64,000 nt of DNA, from NCBI RefSeq assembly GCF_020169515.1, contig NZ_JAHMHW010000001.1, forward strand, positions 930,001 to 994,000. The letters are read 5' to 3'. The notes under the pieces are model-generated. The model made no database searches. It had not been told where the DNA came from and saw only the letters and a list, made by a program, of their open reading frames with translations. Positions 25,666-33,620 of this stretch are shown here, one piece after another. The position numbers and the translations under genes were made by a program. Source of the DNA: Paenibacillus vietnamensis. GTDB taxonomy: Bacteria > Bacillota > Bacilli > Paenibacillales > Paenibacillaceae. Positions within the stretch are counted from its first letter, which is position 1. Every line of letters begins with the position of its first letter.

Positions 25666-25689
25666 ATGATGATGATCCAGTTTCAGTAG
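25666..25689 (+). CDS. 7-residue upstream ORF before the AraC gene
   Basis: AAGGAGGG sits 6 bases before ATG at 25666; the frame MMMIQFQ ends in TAG directly before the GGAGGAGGA ribosome site of the AraC-type gene. The close packing allows translational coupling. It may be chance. Confidence 0.25.
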   Translation: MMMIQFQ

Positions 25690-25703
25690 AGGAGGAGGAC
25701 AGA

Positions 25704-26612
25704 TTGCTTTTGCGAACCGAAAAAGTGGCTAAGGTTCCTCACGATCTGGCCAGAGAACCGGTCAATCAAAGGGCTTTGAAGATGAAAGGCTTGACCGTTG
25801 TTGAGTCTTGTACCTTTAACAAAGGCTTAAAGGGATCCATGTTTTTGGAGGACCATCTGCTTTTGTTTGTCCTGGAGGGAGTTTATACGGTAAGATTCGG
25901 CAGTCAGGAGCATATCGTACGGAAAAATGAGATGGTCATGCTGCAGAAATCGATCGTAGTTGAATATGAGAAGTCGGGAGACGCAGGCTCTGATTATGTT
26001 TTGGATTACATGATGTTTTTTCTTAAAGAAGAGCTGCTCACCGAATTTATAAAAATGGCCGATCTGGAAAGTAACTTTCCATCGGCCTTAGTGCCGATAA
26101 CCGTCAATCCGGTCAATGATCGATTAAACAATTATGTCCAATCCTTGAAACCGTATTTCAATGAGCCCGATACCATAAGGGACGGATTGATTAAGATAAA
26201 ATTGTTGGAATTATTGTATGATGTTGCAGATGCTGACGAGCAGTTCTTATATCAGTTTTTGCAGCTCAAACGTACAAGCAGGAAAAGCATTACAGAGGTG
26301 ATGGAGCAGAATATAACGAGTCCAGTCTCTCTCAATGATCTTGCATACCTGTCAGGCAGAAGCTTATCCGCCTTCAAACGTGATTTTCAAGCCATATACA
26401 ATACATCGCCGTTAAGATGGATCCGAAATCGACGGTTGGATATCGCAAAAGAAATGCTGGTACACTCCACTTTATCCGTTACGGATGTTTGTTTTTCGAC
26501 AGGCTTTGAGAATGTGGCTCATTTTTCAAAAGTGTTTAAAGAGAGGTTTGGTATGTCTCCATCTGCATGTAAGCCACCTAAGCAAGAGCCTAGCCTGGAG
26601 AATGGATTGTGA
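25704..26612 (+). CDS. AraC-family transcriptional regulator
   Basis: The 302-residue protein has a cupin-like N-terminal half (SCTFNKGLKGSMFLEDHLLL, then YTVRFGSQEHIVRKNEMVML) and a C-terminal pair of helix-turn-helices (SLNDLAYLSGRSLSAFKRDF, TDVCFSTGFENVAHFSKVFK, FGMSPSACK). The ligand is unknown. The start is a TTG at 25704 with GGAGGAGGA 4 bases before it; no in-frame ATG fits as well. It probably regulates the two oxidoreductase genes upstream. Confidence 0.88.
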   Translation: MLLRTEKVAKVPHDLAREPVNQRALKMKGLTVVESCTFNKGLKGSMFLEDHLLLFVLEGVYTVRFGSQEHIVRKNEMVMLQKSIVVEYEKSGDAGSDYVLDYMMFFLKEELLTEFIKMADLESNFPSALVPITVNPVNDRLNNYVQSLKPYFNEPDTIRDGLIKIKLLELLYDVADADEQFLYQFLQLKRTSRKSITEVMEQNITSPVSLNDLAYLSGRSLSAFKRDFQAIYNTSPLRWIRNRRLDIAKEMLVHSTLSVTDVCFSTGFENVAHFSKVFKERFGMSPSACKPPKQEPSLENGL

Positions 26613-26716
26613 TCATTATCTTATCGAGCAGCTGTAATGGAAAGGTTTTCTGCAGATGGACAATGAGGTATACTGGGGGAGGCAGGAAGTAAGCAGACCA
26701 AAGGAGGCATTGCAAC

Positions 26717-27139
26717 GTGGGCACGAATAACAAAATCGGCGGCGGCGGCTTTCACCATGTCGCGCTGAGAGCAAATGATTTTGATGCGACGGTCAAATTT
26801 TATACAGAGGGCTTAGGCTTTGAACTGCGCCAGGCATGGGGCGAAGGCGACAAGCGCATTGTACTGCTGGATACCGGAGACGGCAACTATTTGGAGGTAT
26901 TTGCGGGCGGCTCCGGTGAACCGAAGCCGGAAGGGTACTACTTTCACGTAGCGTTCCGCACCGATAACGTGGACGCCGCTGTCGAAGTAGCTGTTGCGGC
27001 TGGCGCTGTAGTGACGGTAGCACCGAAGGATGCCGTGCTCGGTAACACACCGCCGACACCGGTACGCATCGCTTTTGTAGAGGGACTGAACGGTGAGATT
27101 ATTGAGTTTTTCCAAAGCACAGGAGACCATCAACTGTAA
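26717..27139 (+). CDS. VOC/glyoxalase-family protein
   Basis: The 140-residue protein has two beta-alpha-beta-beta-beta units: GGGFHHVALRANDFDATVKF with FYTEGLGFELRQAW, then YFHVAFRTDNVDAAVEVAV and NGEIIEFFQ. The likely metal ligands are the His of FHHVAL, the Glu of NYLEVF, the His of YFHVAF and the Glu of EIIEFF. Members include lactoylglutathione lyases and dioxygenases. A GTG start at 26717 has AAAGGAGG 9 bases upstream. The next gene, a peroxiredoxin-like protein, begins 31 bases later. Confidence 0.87.
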   Translation: MGTNNKIGGGGFHHVALRANDFDATVKFYTEGLGFELRQAWGEGDKRIVLLDTGDGNYLEVFAGGSGEPKPEGYYFHVAFRTDNVDAAVEVAVAAGAVVTVAPKDAVLGNTPPTPVRIAFVEGLNGEIIEFFQSTGDHQL

Positions 27140-27170
27140 TAAACTTACATAAGTTGAAAGGGGAATGGCA

Positions 27171-27758
27171 ATGGCGGAAACCTTTACGTTATCGATCGGG
27201 GATGCAGCACCTGATTTTAACCTGCCGGCTACGGATGGGGAGAATTACGAGCTGAACGATTTTCGCGATGCGAAAACGCTTGTCATTTTTTTTACTTGCA
27301 ATCATTGTCCTTTTGTCATCGGTTCAAATGAAATGACTCGCGAAACCGCAAAGCGTTATATTGATAAAGGTGTGCAGTTTGTCGGCATCAACTCGAACAG
27401 CGTGAATACGAAGCCGGAAGATTCCTTTGAACATATGGTCGCTCATATGGATGAGCATGAATTCCCATGGGTGTATCTGCGTGATGAATCGCAGGAAATC
27501 GCCCTTGCGTACGGCGCGCTGCGGACGCCGCATTTTTACGTGTTCAATGAAGAGCGCAAGCTGGTTTACACCGGCCGCGGCGTCGATCAACCGCGGGATG
27601 TCAGCAAGATGACCGTCAACGATCTTGACAACGCCCTCTCAGAACTCACTTCAGGTCAAGAAGTTACCGTGAAGGTGACAAACCCTATCGGCTGCAATGT
27701 CAAATGGGACGGCAAGGACGCGCACTGGATGCCGGCGGAAGCCTGCGATCTGGTGTAA
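27171..27758 (+). CDS. Thioredoxin-fold peroxiredoxin-like protein
   Basis: The 195-residue protein has an AhpC/TSA-type start ([20 protein letters not shown]) and a redox site [10 protein letters not shown], a C-x-x-C motif in place of the usual single peroxidatic cysteine. [19 protein letters not shown] follows with the cis-proline. It probably reduces peroxides or disulfides in the cytoplasm. The ATG at 27171 has AAAGGGG 7 bases upstream. It is likely co-transcribed with the VOC gene and ends at a strong terminator. Confidence 0.87.
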   Translation: MAETFTLSIGDAAPDFNLPATDGENYELNDFRDAKTLVIFFTCNHCPFVIGSNEMTRETAKRYIDKGVQFVGINSNSVNTKPEDSFEHMVAHMDEHEFPWVYLRDESQEIALAYGALRTPHFYVFNEERKLVYTGRGVDQPRDVSKMTVNDLDNALSELTSGQEVTVKVTNPIGCNVKWDGKDAHWMPAEACDLV

Positions 27759-28074
27759 TGCGGCGTAAGGATCAACCTTATCGTCAACAAAAATACATAA
27801 GCCTCATTTATGGACGAATGTCGATAAATGAGGCTTTTTTCATTTTGTGAAAGCCTTACTCCTGAACTCGTTCTATTCCGCATGTTCTTTGGCCCATCAT
27901 ATCACACGGCAAAGGATACGGTACCATAGCGGTGTAAGACTAAATATACGCCCGGTCAGTTCCCCTGAGACTGTGAGAGACTGGATAAGGCAGATATATC
28001 GCGGATTATGAAGGGTGAGGTTTCCATGTCGGTTTGTTAGTATTGGGGTTACGACCAAATGGAGGAGGTTAAAG
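27759..28074 (+). other. Intergenic region after the peroxiredoxin-like gene
   Basis: The stretch holds the terminator at 27799-27842. The rest, about 230 bases before the acyltransferase start at 28075, shows no convincing gene or promoter. Confidence 0.6.
27799..27842 (+). terminator. Intrinsic terminator after the peroxiredoxin-like gene
   Basis: AAGCCTCATTTA and TAAATGAGGCTT form a perfect 12-bp stem followed by TTTTT. Confidence 0.9.
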
Positions 28075-29079
28075 ATGCCTGAGGTTAATCAACGCGACCA
28101 TTATTTCGATAATGTGAAGTTTGTCTTGATTACATTCGTGGTTATCGGCCATGTGCTGGAACCTCTTTATTCTACAAGCGAGTTCGCGAAGGCCTTGTAC
28201 AACTTCATTTACTTTTTCCATATCCCGCTTTTTGTTTTTATTACGGGTTACTTTTCCAAGAAATCGGGAAAGCTCGGTCCTTATCTCGTTTTGTATATCA
28301 TATTTGAAACGCTGTATACGCTGCTGGATTATTACCTGAACGACCGGACAACCCTGAAATTCACGTTTTTTCTGCCCTATTGGGTAACCTGGTACCTGCT
28401 TGCGGTTATTTTATGGAAAGTCGCTCTGCCGTATTTTACGAAATTAAGGTATCCGATTTTGTTTGCAAGCTGCCTTGCGGTATTGGCCGGCTATGCTTCA
28501 ACGGAACTGGGGTATACACTGTCATCGCTTAGGGCGATCAATTTCTTTCCGTTCTTCCTGGCAGGTTACTATATGAAGAGGGAATACTTCGATTTTTTAT
28601 TTAAATGGCCGGTCAAATTGACATCTGCGTTTATTATGATGATCACACTGTGGCTATTATTTCGTTATGGCCAGAGCCTCAATTGCGAATGGCTTTGGGG
28701 CAGCTACAGTTACTCGAAACTGGGCAGCCCGGAATGGTATGCCGGCGGATACAGGGTCGCAGTTGCAGCCGTATCGGTTATTTTGTCGCTATGCATTCTC
28801 TCCTTAATCCCAACGGGGCAGACGCGGATCAGCGAGCCCGGCATTCGGACGATGTATCCGTTTTTGCTGCACGGATTCGTGTTGAAAATAATGGAGCATC
28901 AAGGCTTCTACCGGTATATCGACACATGGGCGGATCAATTGCTGTTGATTCTGTTTGCCATCGTTATAACCTTCGTCTTTTCCATGAAATGGGCCGAAAA
29001 AATTTGCCGGCTGCTATTCAGTCCTAACTTATCATTTTTGTATAAAAAGAAAAGCATGCCTTTATCTCGAACGCAATGA
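28075..29079 (+). CDS. Acyltransferase-3 family membrane protein (fucose 4-O-acetylase-like)
   Basis: The 334-residue integral membrane protein begins RDHYFDNVKFVLITFVVIGH, with the family's D-x-x-K/R and the histidine at the end of the first helix. Then comes FIYFFHIPLFVFITGYFSKK, which holds the conserved F-H-x-P-x-F motif. About ten hydrophobic segments follow. Members transfer acetyl groups to sugars of the cell surface; the pattern is closest to YfiQ-type proteins in memory. GGAGGAGG lies 7 bases before the ATG at 28075. It stands alone. Confidence 0.88.
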   Translation: MPEVNQRDHYFDNVKFVLITFVVIGHVLEPLYSTSEFAKALYNFIYFFHIPLFVFITGYFSKKSGKLGPYLVLYIIFETLYTLLDYYLNDRTTLKFTFFLPYWVTWYLLAVILWKVALPYFTKLRYPILFASCLAVLAGYASTELGYTLSSLRAINFFPFFLAGYYMKREYFDFLFKWPVKLTSAFIMMITLWLLFRYGQSLNCEWLWGSYSYSKLGSPEWYAGGYRVAVAAVSVILSLCILSLIPTGQTRISEPGIRTMYPFLLHGFVLKIMEHQGFYRYIDTWADQLLLILFAIVITFVFSMKWAEKICRLLFSPNLSFLYKKKSMPLSRTQ

Positions 29080-29147
29080 TCGCCGTCTTCAGACTTCGGC
29101 ATTCCGTCACCATTAAGTTATGCCAATAAGCCCTATAATAATTGTTA

Positions 29148-29179
29148 AAATAACCTACATCGGTAGGTTATTTTTATTT
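29148..29179 (+). terminator. Intrinsic terminator after the acyltransferase gene
   Basis: AAATAACCTA and TAGGTTATTT form a perfect 10-bp stem followed by TTATTTT. Confidence 0.8.
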
Positions 29180-29290
29180 TAGTATAAGAAAAAATGATTC
29201 CTAATACATTCTCAATCAAATAAGAGGTTTGTTTCCGAGTGGGTGGATTAATATGCTTTATTCGGATAATTAACAAAGTGGGTGCTTTCT

Positions 29291-29908
29291 GTGAAAGGTG
29301 AATTATTTAAAACCGGAATTTTAAAATGGACCTTAGTACTAGCATGCCTGTTATTCTTAATGTTTTGGTATGTGAAAGCAGATCAGAAAATTACTGTGGT
29401 GGAAGGGGCGTCGTCGCAGGCATGGTTAATCCCATATGAAGACGCAGAGAGTTTGACAAACGATGTCGATCTGGTCGTTACCGGAACAGTAATGCCGGGG
29501 ATGAGTCAAACAATTAGTATACCGAGTGTAGCAGGTGGTTCAAGACATTACACAGCAACAGAAATAAAAGTTGAACAAGTGTTGAAAAACAATGGACAAG
29601 CAGCAGAGAATCAAACGTTACCTATTGTGGAACCAACTTATATCATAGATAAAGGTTTGGTGCCAGGTAAAATTGAATTTCCTTTGGAACATTATCGTAA
29701 AGCTTTACCTGGTGGCAAATACTTATTGTTCCTGAAATGGAGTGATAATTTACAAAAATATTGGGTTCATGCCGGATACCAAGGTAAATATAATCTTGAC
29801 GGAAAAGATGTACGCGAAATGGAACTATCTGTAGAAATCCCTAAATATGTACAATTGAAGGAAAAAGTAAAGCAAAAATATAATCAGGTCTGGGGAATGG
29901 ATCATTAA
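29291..29908 (+). CDS. Hypothetical membrane-anchored extracellular protein
   Basis: The 205-residue product starts with a short basic stretch and one hydrophobic segment (ILKWTLVLACLLFLMFWYV), followed by a soluble part of about 175 residues rich in beta-type sequence (VDLVVTGTVMPGMSQTISI, TEIKVEQVLKNNG, GGKYLLFLKWSDNLQKYWVH). I do not recognise a family. I favour the GTG at 29291 over the GTG at 29282 because AAAGTGGG lies at a better distance. It is more AT-rich than its neighbours and has no operon partner. Confidence 0.65.
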   Translation: MKGELFKTGILKWTLVLACLLFLMFWYVKADQKITVVEGASSQAWLIPYEDAESLTNDVDLVVTGTVMPGMSQTISIPSVAGGSRHYTATEIKVEQVLKNNGQAAENQTLPIVEPTYIIDKGLVPGKIEFPLEHYRKALPGGKYLLFLKWSDNLQKYWVHAGYQGKYNLDGKDVREMELSVEIPKYVQLKEKVKQKYNQVWGMDH

Positions 29909-30184
29909 GCAAAACTTTTTCTATCCTTCTGATTTTCGCCTAAAACATGGACGCGTTTACTCCGCATTTTTTGATCCAATGGACCTAATACGGCGATCCA
30001 TAGCTGAATTTCTGGAAATGAATGAATCGACTACAACACTTGGTCAATCCTTCCTATAGGAAAATTGAGGGAGAAAATGTATACTCGTACGTGTTATGTA
30101 TTCTAACTTGGGAAGGAGGAATGAATGACGTAACCATACTGCAGGATTTTCGGTATGTCACTAAGATTGGATTAGGAGGGAATT

Positions 30185-30277
30185 ATGAGTAACGAAGGTT
30201 CTAATTTGATGCAGATTTTTGAGTCGAACAAACAAATGCCGGCCAGCCAACCGTATAAGTCGGAGAATGCGATATGA
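30185..30277 (+). CDS. 30-residue peptide translationally coupled to the SulP gene
   Basis: AGGAGGG lies 5 bases before ATG at 30185. The frame MSNEGSNLMQIFESNKQMPA (then SQPYKSENAI) ends with TGA inside the ATGA that starts the SulP gene, so stop and start overlap by 4 bases. This is a classical coupling geometry. The peptide is polar with no membrane segment. Two even smaller ribosome-site-preceded frames lie upstream (30077-30106, MYTRTCYVF; 30121-30192). Function unknown. Confidence 0.5.
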   Translation: MSNEGSNLMQIFESNKQMPASQPYKSENAI

Positions 30278-32040
30278 AGGTGTTGATCGATAGCAGATTT
30301 CAAGGTTATTCGTTCGGCCATCTCCAGAAGGATTTGACTGCCGGTCTCATTGTAGGAATCGTTGCTATTCCGCTCGCCTTGGCCTTCGCCATTGCCTCAG
30401 GCGTTAAGCCGGAGTACGGGTTATACACGGCCATTATTGCCGGTTTCCTCACGTCGCTGCTCGGAGGCTCCAGATTCTCCATAAGCGGCCCAACCGGCGC
30501 TTTCATACCGGTATTATTCGCCATCGTCATGCAGTACGGCTATGAAAATCTGCTCATTGCCGGATTCATGGCAGGGATTATTATTTTATTAATGGGCATC
30601 TTGCGGTTAGGTGCGGTTATTCAATATTTCCCGAAACCGGTTACAATCGGATTTACAGCCGGAATCGCAGTCATTATTTTTTCAGGGCAGATCTCCGATT
30701 TTTTCGGATTGAGCGAAGTAAAAAAACGCGAGTTATTTCATGAAAATATGATTGAAATCTACATTTCGATGGGCAGCGTGAACATTTACAGTTTACTGAC
30801 CGCAGCCATCTGTCTAGCGACGATTCTGCTGGCCAACAGGTTTATGCCAAAAATTCCCGGCGCACTGCTTGGTCTGCTTGCATCGACTTTAATCGCCGCT
30901 TTCCTGTATCCTGACCAAGTTGCGACTATCGGATCAAAGTTTGGAGGCATTCCTAGTGCTTTGCCGCAGTTTCAAATCCCGGAGCTATCGTTGAACAAGG
31001 TCTTTGAGCTTATGGCTCCGGCCTTCATGATCGCTATGCTTGGCTCGGTCGAATCGCTGCTGTGCGCCGTCGTTGCCGACGGAATGGCCGGAAGCAAGCA
31101 TAACAGTAATCGCGAGCTCGTCGGGCAAGGCATTGCCAACATGGTCACGCCGCTGTTCGGAGGAATTCCAGCCACTGGAGCAATAGCCAGGACGGCTACC
31201 AATATTAAAAATGGCGCAGTATCGCCTATATCGGGCCTGGTGCATAGTCTGGTCCTTCTGGCCGTACTCCTGTTCCTTACCCCGTATGCGTCGAAAATTC
31301 CGATGGCAAGCCTGGCACCCATACTGATGGTAGTCGCATGGAACATGAGCGAGCGTAAAGAATTTACCCATATCCTAAAAACCAAATCGTACGATTCCGT
31401 CATTATGCTGGCAACATTTTTGCTAACTGTATTGATGGACTTAACGACCGGCGTAATATTCGGACTGCTTATCTCCTTCATCCTGTTTGTCAAGCAAATG
31501 AAAACGATTCATTCGGTAAAAAAAGTCACAACGGATTCCATCAGCAAGAAAGTAACTCCGGACCGATTGCGTGAGGGAGCCGATTGTCCGCAAATCAGCA
31601 TGTTCACTCTTGAGGGCCCCTTATTCTTTGCGACCACACAGACACTTGAGGAATCGGTAGAGGCCGAAATCCGCATTGGATCTAAGGTAATCCTTCTGCG
31701 TATGAGCAAAGTTCCTTACCTGGATACGAGCGGGGAAGCCGTTATGGAGAGCCTCATCATTCGTATTCGTAGAGAAGGTGGGGAACTGCTTATCTCGGGA
31801 ATTCGAAAGCAGCCGATAAACATTTTAAAGAAAACAGGACTTTACGAGCAAATCGGCAGGAAAAATTTTTTCGAGCATACGGGACAAGCCATCGGGTACG
31901 CCCTGACCCGGCTTGACGAAAATAAATGTAAGGGCTGCACCAAGTTTGCATTCCGGGAATGCTCGGGACTGTCAGGAGTAGAGACAAGAAGTTCCACGAA
32001 CGGAAAGCTGATGATAAAAACGGCCCATTCCGCCGATTAA
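30274..32040 (+). CDS. SulP-family anion transporter with STAS domain
   Basis: The 588-residue protein has the SulP membrane core: DLTAGLIVGIVAIPLALAFA, SISGPTGAFIPVLFAIV, FGGIPATGAIARTATNIKNG, with about 12 spans up to residue 410. A cytoplasmic STAS domain follows (FTLEGPLFFATTQTLEES and LRMSKVPYLDTSGEAVMESL). SulP proteins carry sulfate, bicarbonate or dicarboxylates. After the STAS domain a tail with C-K-G-C and a third cysteine (NKCKGCTKFAFRECSG) is present, which could bind metal. It starts inside the stop codon of a 30-residue peptide. The real anion cannot be told. Confidence 0.9.
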   Translation: MKVLIDSRFQGYSFGHLQKDLTAGLIVGIVAIPLALAFAIASGVKPEYGLYTAIIAGFLTSLLGGSRFSISGPTGAFIPVLFAIVMQYGYENLLIAGFMAGIIILLMGILRLGAVIQYFPKPVTIGFTAGIAVIIFSGQISDFFGLSEVKKRELFHENMIEIYISMGSVNIYSLLTAAICLATILLANRFMPKIPGALLGLLASTLIAAFLYPDQVATIGSKFGGIPSALPQFQIPELSLNKVFELMAPAFMIAMLGSVESLLCAVVADGMAGSKHNSNRELVGQGIANMVTPLFGGIPATGAIARTATNIKNGAVSPISGLVHSLVLLAVLLFLTPYASKIPMASLAPILMVVAWNMSERKEFTHILKTKSYDSVIMLATFLLTVLMDLTTGVIFGLLISFILFVKQMKTIHSVKKVTTDSISKKVTPDRLREGADCPQISMFTLEGPLFFATTQTLEESVEAEIRIGSKVILLRMSKVPYLDTSGEAVMESLIIRIRREGGELLISGIRKQPINILKKTGLYEQIGRKNFFEHTGQAIGYALTRLDENKCKGCTKFAFRECSGLSGVETRSSTNGKLMIKTAHSAD

Positions 32041-32137
32041 GGTTAAAATGAGTTACGGTGAAACAAACATTGATTGATCGAAGTCCGCGTATGCCGCGGG
32101 CTTTATTCATTATTCAAGCGGAAATTAAAACACGATA

Positions 32138-32189
32138 TTGACACGACACCAAACGGTGTCTTATAATCAAAATGTCACCAAATGGTGTC
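32138..32189 (+). promoter_or_regulatory. Sigma-A promoter with two tandem operators
   Basis: TTGACA at 32138-32143 and TATAAT at 32162-32167 are 18 bases apart. GACACC-AAAC-GGTGTC fills the spacer at 32145-32160, and a second copy with core CACC-AAAT-GGTG lies at 32174-32189 around the expected start site. An ArsR dimer on these sites would exclude RNA polymerase, so autorepression of the downstream operon is highly likely. Confidence 0.8.
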
Positions 32190-32227
32190 CTATCAGAGAA
32201 TGAACATGATGCTTAGGAGAGGGTGTT

Positions 32228-32557
32228 GTGAGCGAGAACAACCAGCTGCGGGATGTGTTTGACGCGATTGCAGATCCAACCAGACGCCAACTGATTCGTC
32301 TGCTGGCAGAGGCAGAGGAATTACCACTTCATGAATTAACGTCACAGTTTCAAATGGGCCGGACGGCGGTATCCAAACATTTGACTATCCTTAAAGAGGC
32401 CGGACTGGTACTTGACCGAAAAGTCGGCAGAGAAACGCGATTCAGGCTAAATGCCTCTCCGCTCAGAGAAGTACAAGATTGGCTGGCTTTCTACAGCAAG
32501 TTCTGGCATGCAAATATGGTGCGCTTGAACCAACTATTAGAGGAGGATGAAACATGA
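32228..32557 (+). CDS. ArsR-family repressor of the AHSA1 operon
   Basis: The 109-residue protein is an ArsR winged helix: VFDAIADPTRRQLIRLLAE, MGRTAVSKHLTILKEAGLVL as recognition helix, then KVGRETRFRLNASPLREVQD. It belongs to the subgroup that is typically paired with AHSA1-domain genes and lacks metal-binding cysteines. GTG start with AGGAGAGGG upstream. The stop overlaps the next ATG by 4 bases. The two palindromes in its promoter are the likely binding sites. Confidence 0.88.
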   Translation: MSENNQLRDVFDAIADPTRRQLIRLLAEAEELPLHELTSQFQMGRTAVSKHLTILKEAGLVLDRKVGRETRFRLNASPLREVQDWLAFYSKFWHANMVRLNQLLEEDET

Positions 32558-32970
32558 GTTTAACATTATCCCTGGATTTTCAGTTCACGACATCGATCGA
32601 GAAGCTTTGGTCCGCTTTAACCGATTCCGGCAAACTGGCCAAATGGGTGGCCAATATCCAAACAGGTCAGCCGATGGATAATAATTTTGAACCCGTCGTA
32701 GGACACCGTTTTCAATTTCGTACGGAGCCGAACGAATATTGGAATGGTATTATTGAAGGCGAAGTGCTGATCGTGGAGGAACCACACCGTCTTTCCTACA
32801 CTTGGGCGAGCGGCGAGAAGCACACGGTTACCTGGACGCTGCAAGATCTAGGAAACGGAAAGGTTAACCTTCATCTCGAACAAACCGGAATTTCAAATGC
32901 TGCGGCACTGGGCGGCGCTAAATATGGCTGGAGTAAATGGTGCGGCGAGCTTGAGAAGGTATTGGCCTAA
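32554..32970 (+). CDS. AHSA1/SRPBCC domain protein
   Basis: The 138-residue protein shows the AHSA1 pattern: FTTSIEKLWSALTDSGKLAK, WNGIIEGEVLIVEEPHRLSY, HTVTWTLQDLGNGKVNLHLE and a final helix YGWSKWCGELEKVLA. The fold forms a hydrophobic cavity; no ligand can be named. It overlaps its repressor gene by 4 bases. A decayed relative lies at 14409-14663. Confidence 0.88.
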   Translation: MSLTLSLDFQFTTSIEKLWSALTDSGKLAKWVANIQTGQPMDNNFEPVVGHRFQFRTEPNEYWNGIIEGEVLIVEEPHRLSYTWASGEKHTVTWTLQDLGNGKVNLHLEQTGISNAAALGGAKYGWSKWCGELEKVLA

Positions 32971-32994
32971 AACAAATAAGGAAGGGGCTCCTTC

Positions 32995-33588
32995 ATGACT
33001 AAAGGTGAAAGGAATACTATGATTGATCCTTATTTTAACAAGCTTAAGCAGTGGAAGGAAGAATTCGAGCTGTTGAGAGAAATCGTTCTTGACTGCGGGC
33101 TGACCGAGGATTTTAAGTGGATGCATCCTTGTTACACGTTTGACAATAAAAACATCGTTTTGATTCATGGTTTTAAAGACTACTGCGCGCTTCTGTTTCA
33201 CAAAGGCGCTTTGTTAAAAGATCCCCATGGGATCCTGATCCAGCAAACGGAAAACGTTCAGGCAGCGCGCCAGATTCGGTTCACCAATGTTCAAGCTATT
33301 GATGAAATGCAGCTGATCTTGAAAAGTTATATTGATGAAGCCGTTAAAGTCGAGAAAGCCGGTTTGCAAGTGGACTTTAAAAAGACTACGGAATTCGACA
33401 TTCCTGAAGAATTAAAAAATAAATTTTTTGAAATCCCCGACTTAAAAACGGCTTTTGAAGCATTGACGCCGGGACGGCAAAGAGCATACATTCTGTATTT
33501 TTCCGCACCTAAGCAATCCAAAACCCGAGAATCAAGGGTTGAAAAATATATCCCTCATATCCTTGATGGAAAGGGGATAAACGATTAG
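32995..33588 (+). CDS. YdeI/DUF1801-type protein
   Basis: The 197-residue protein has the DUF1801 pattern in the first 125 residues (LREIVLDCGLTEDFKWMHPC, NIVLIHGFKDYCALLFHKGA) and a YdeI/OmdA-type tail (IPEELKNKFFEIPDLKTAFE, TPGRQRAYILYFSAPKQSKT, RESRVEKYIPHILDGKG). The family has been linked to antimicrobial-peptide tolerance in Bacillus, which I recall but cannot verify here. GAAGGGG lies 7 bases before the ATG. It closes the ArsR-AHSA1 operon. The insertion sequence begins 32 bases after the stop. Confidence 0.85.
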   Translation: MTKGERNTMIDPYFNKLKQWKEEFELLREIVLDCGLTEDFKWMHPCYTFDNKNIVLIHGFKDYCALLFHKGALLKDPHGILIQQTENVQAARQIRFTNVQAIDEMQLILKSYIDEAVKVEKAGLQVDFKKTTEFDIPEELKNKFFEIPDLKTAFEALTPGRQRAYILYFSAPKQSKTRESRVEKYIPHILDGKGIND

Positions 33589-33603
33589 CATTTTTCAATG
33601 GCG

Positions 33604-33620
33604 ATGGAATGTCGATGGAA
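33604..33620 (+). repeat. Left copy of a 17-bp target site duplication
   Basis: ATGGAATGTCGATGGAA directly abuts the left end of the insertion sequence and is repeated exactly at 35080-35096. Confidence 0.85.
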
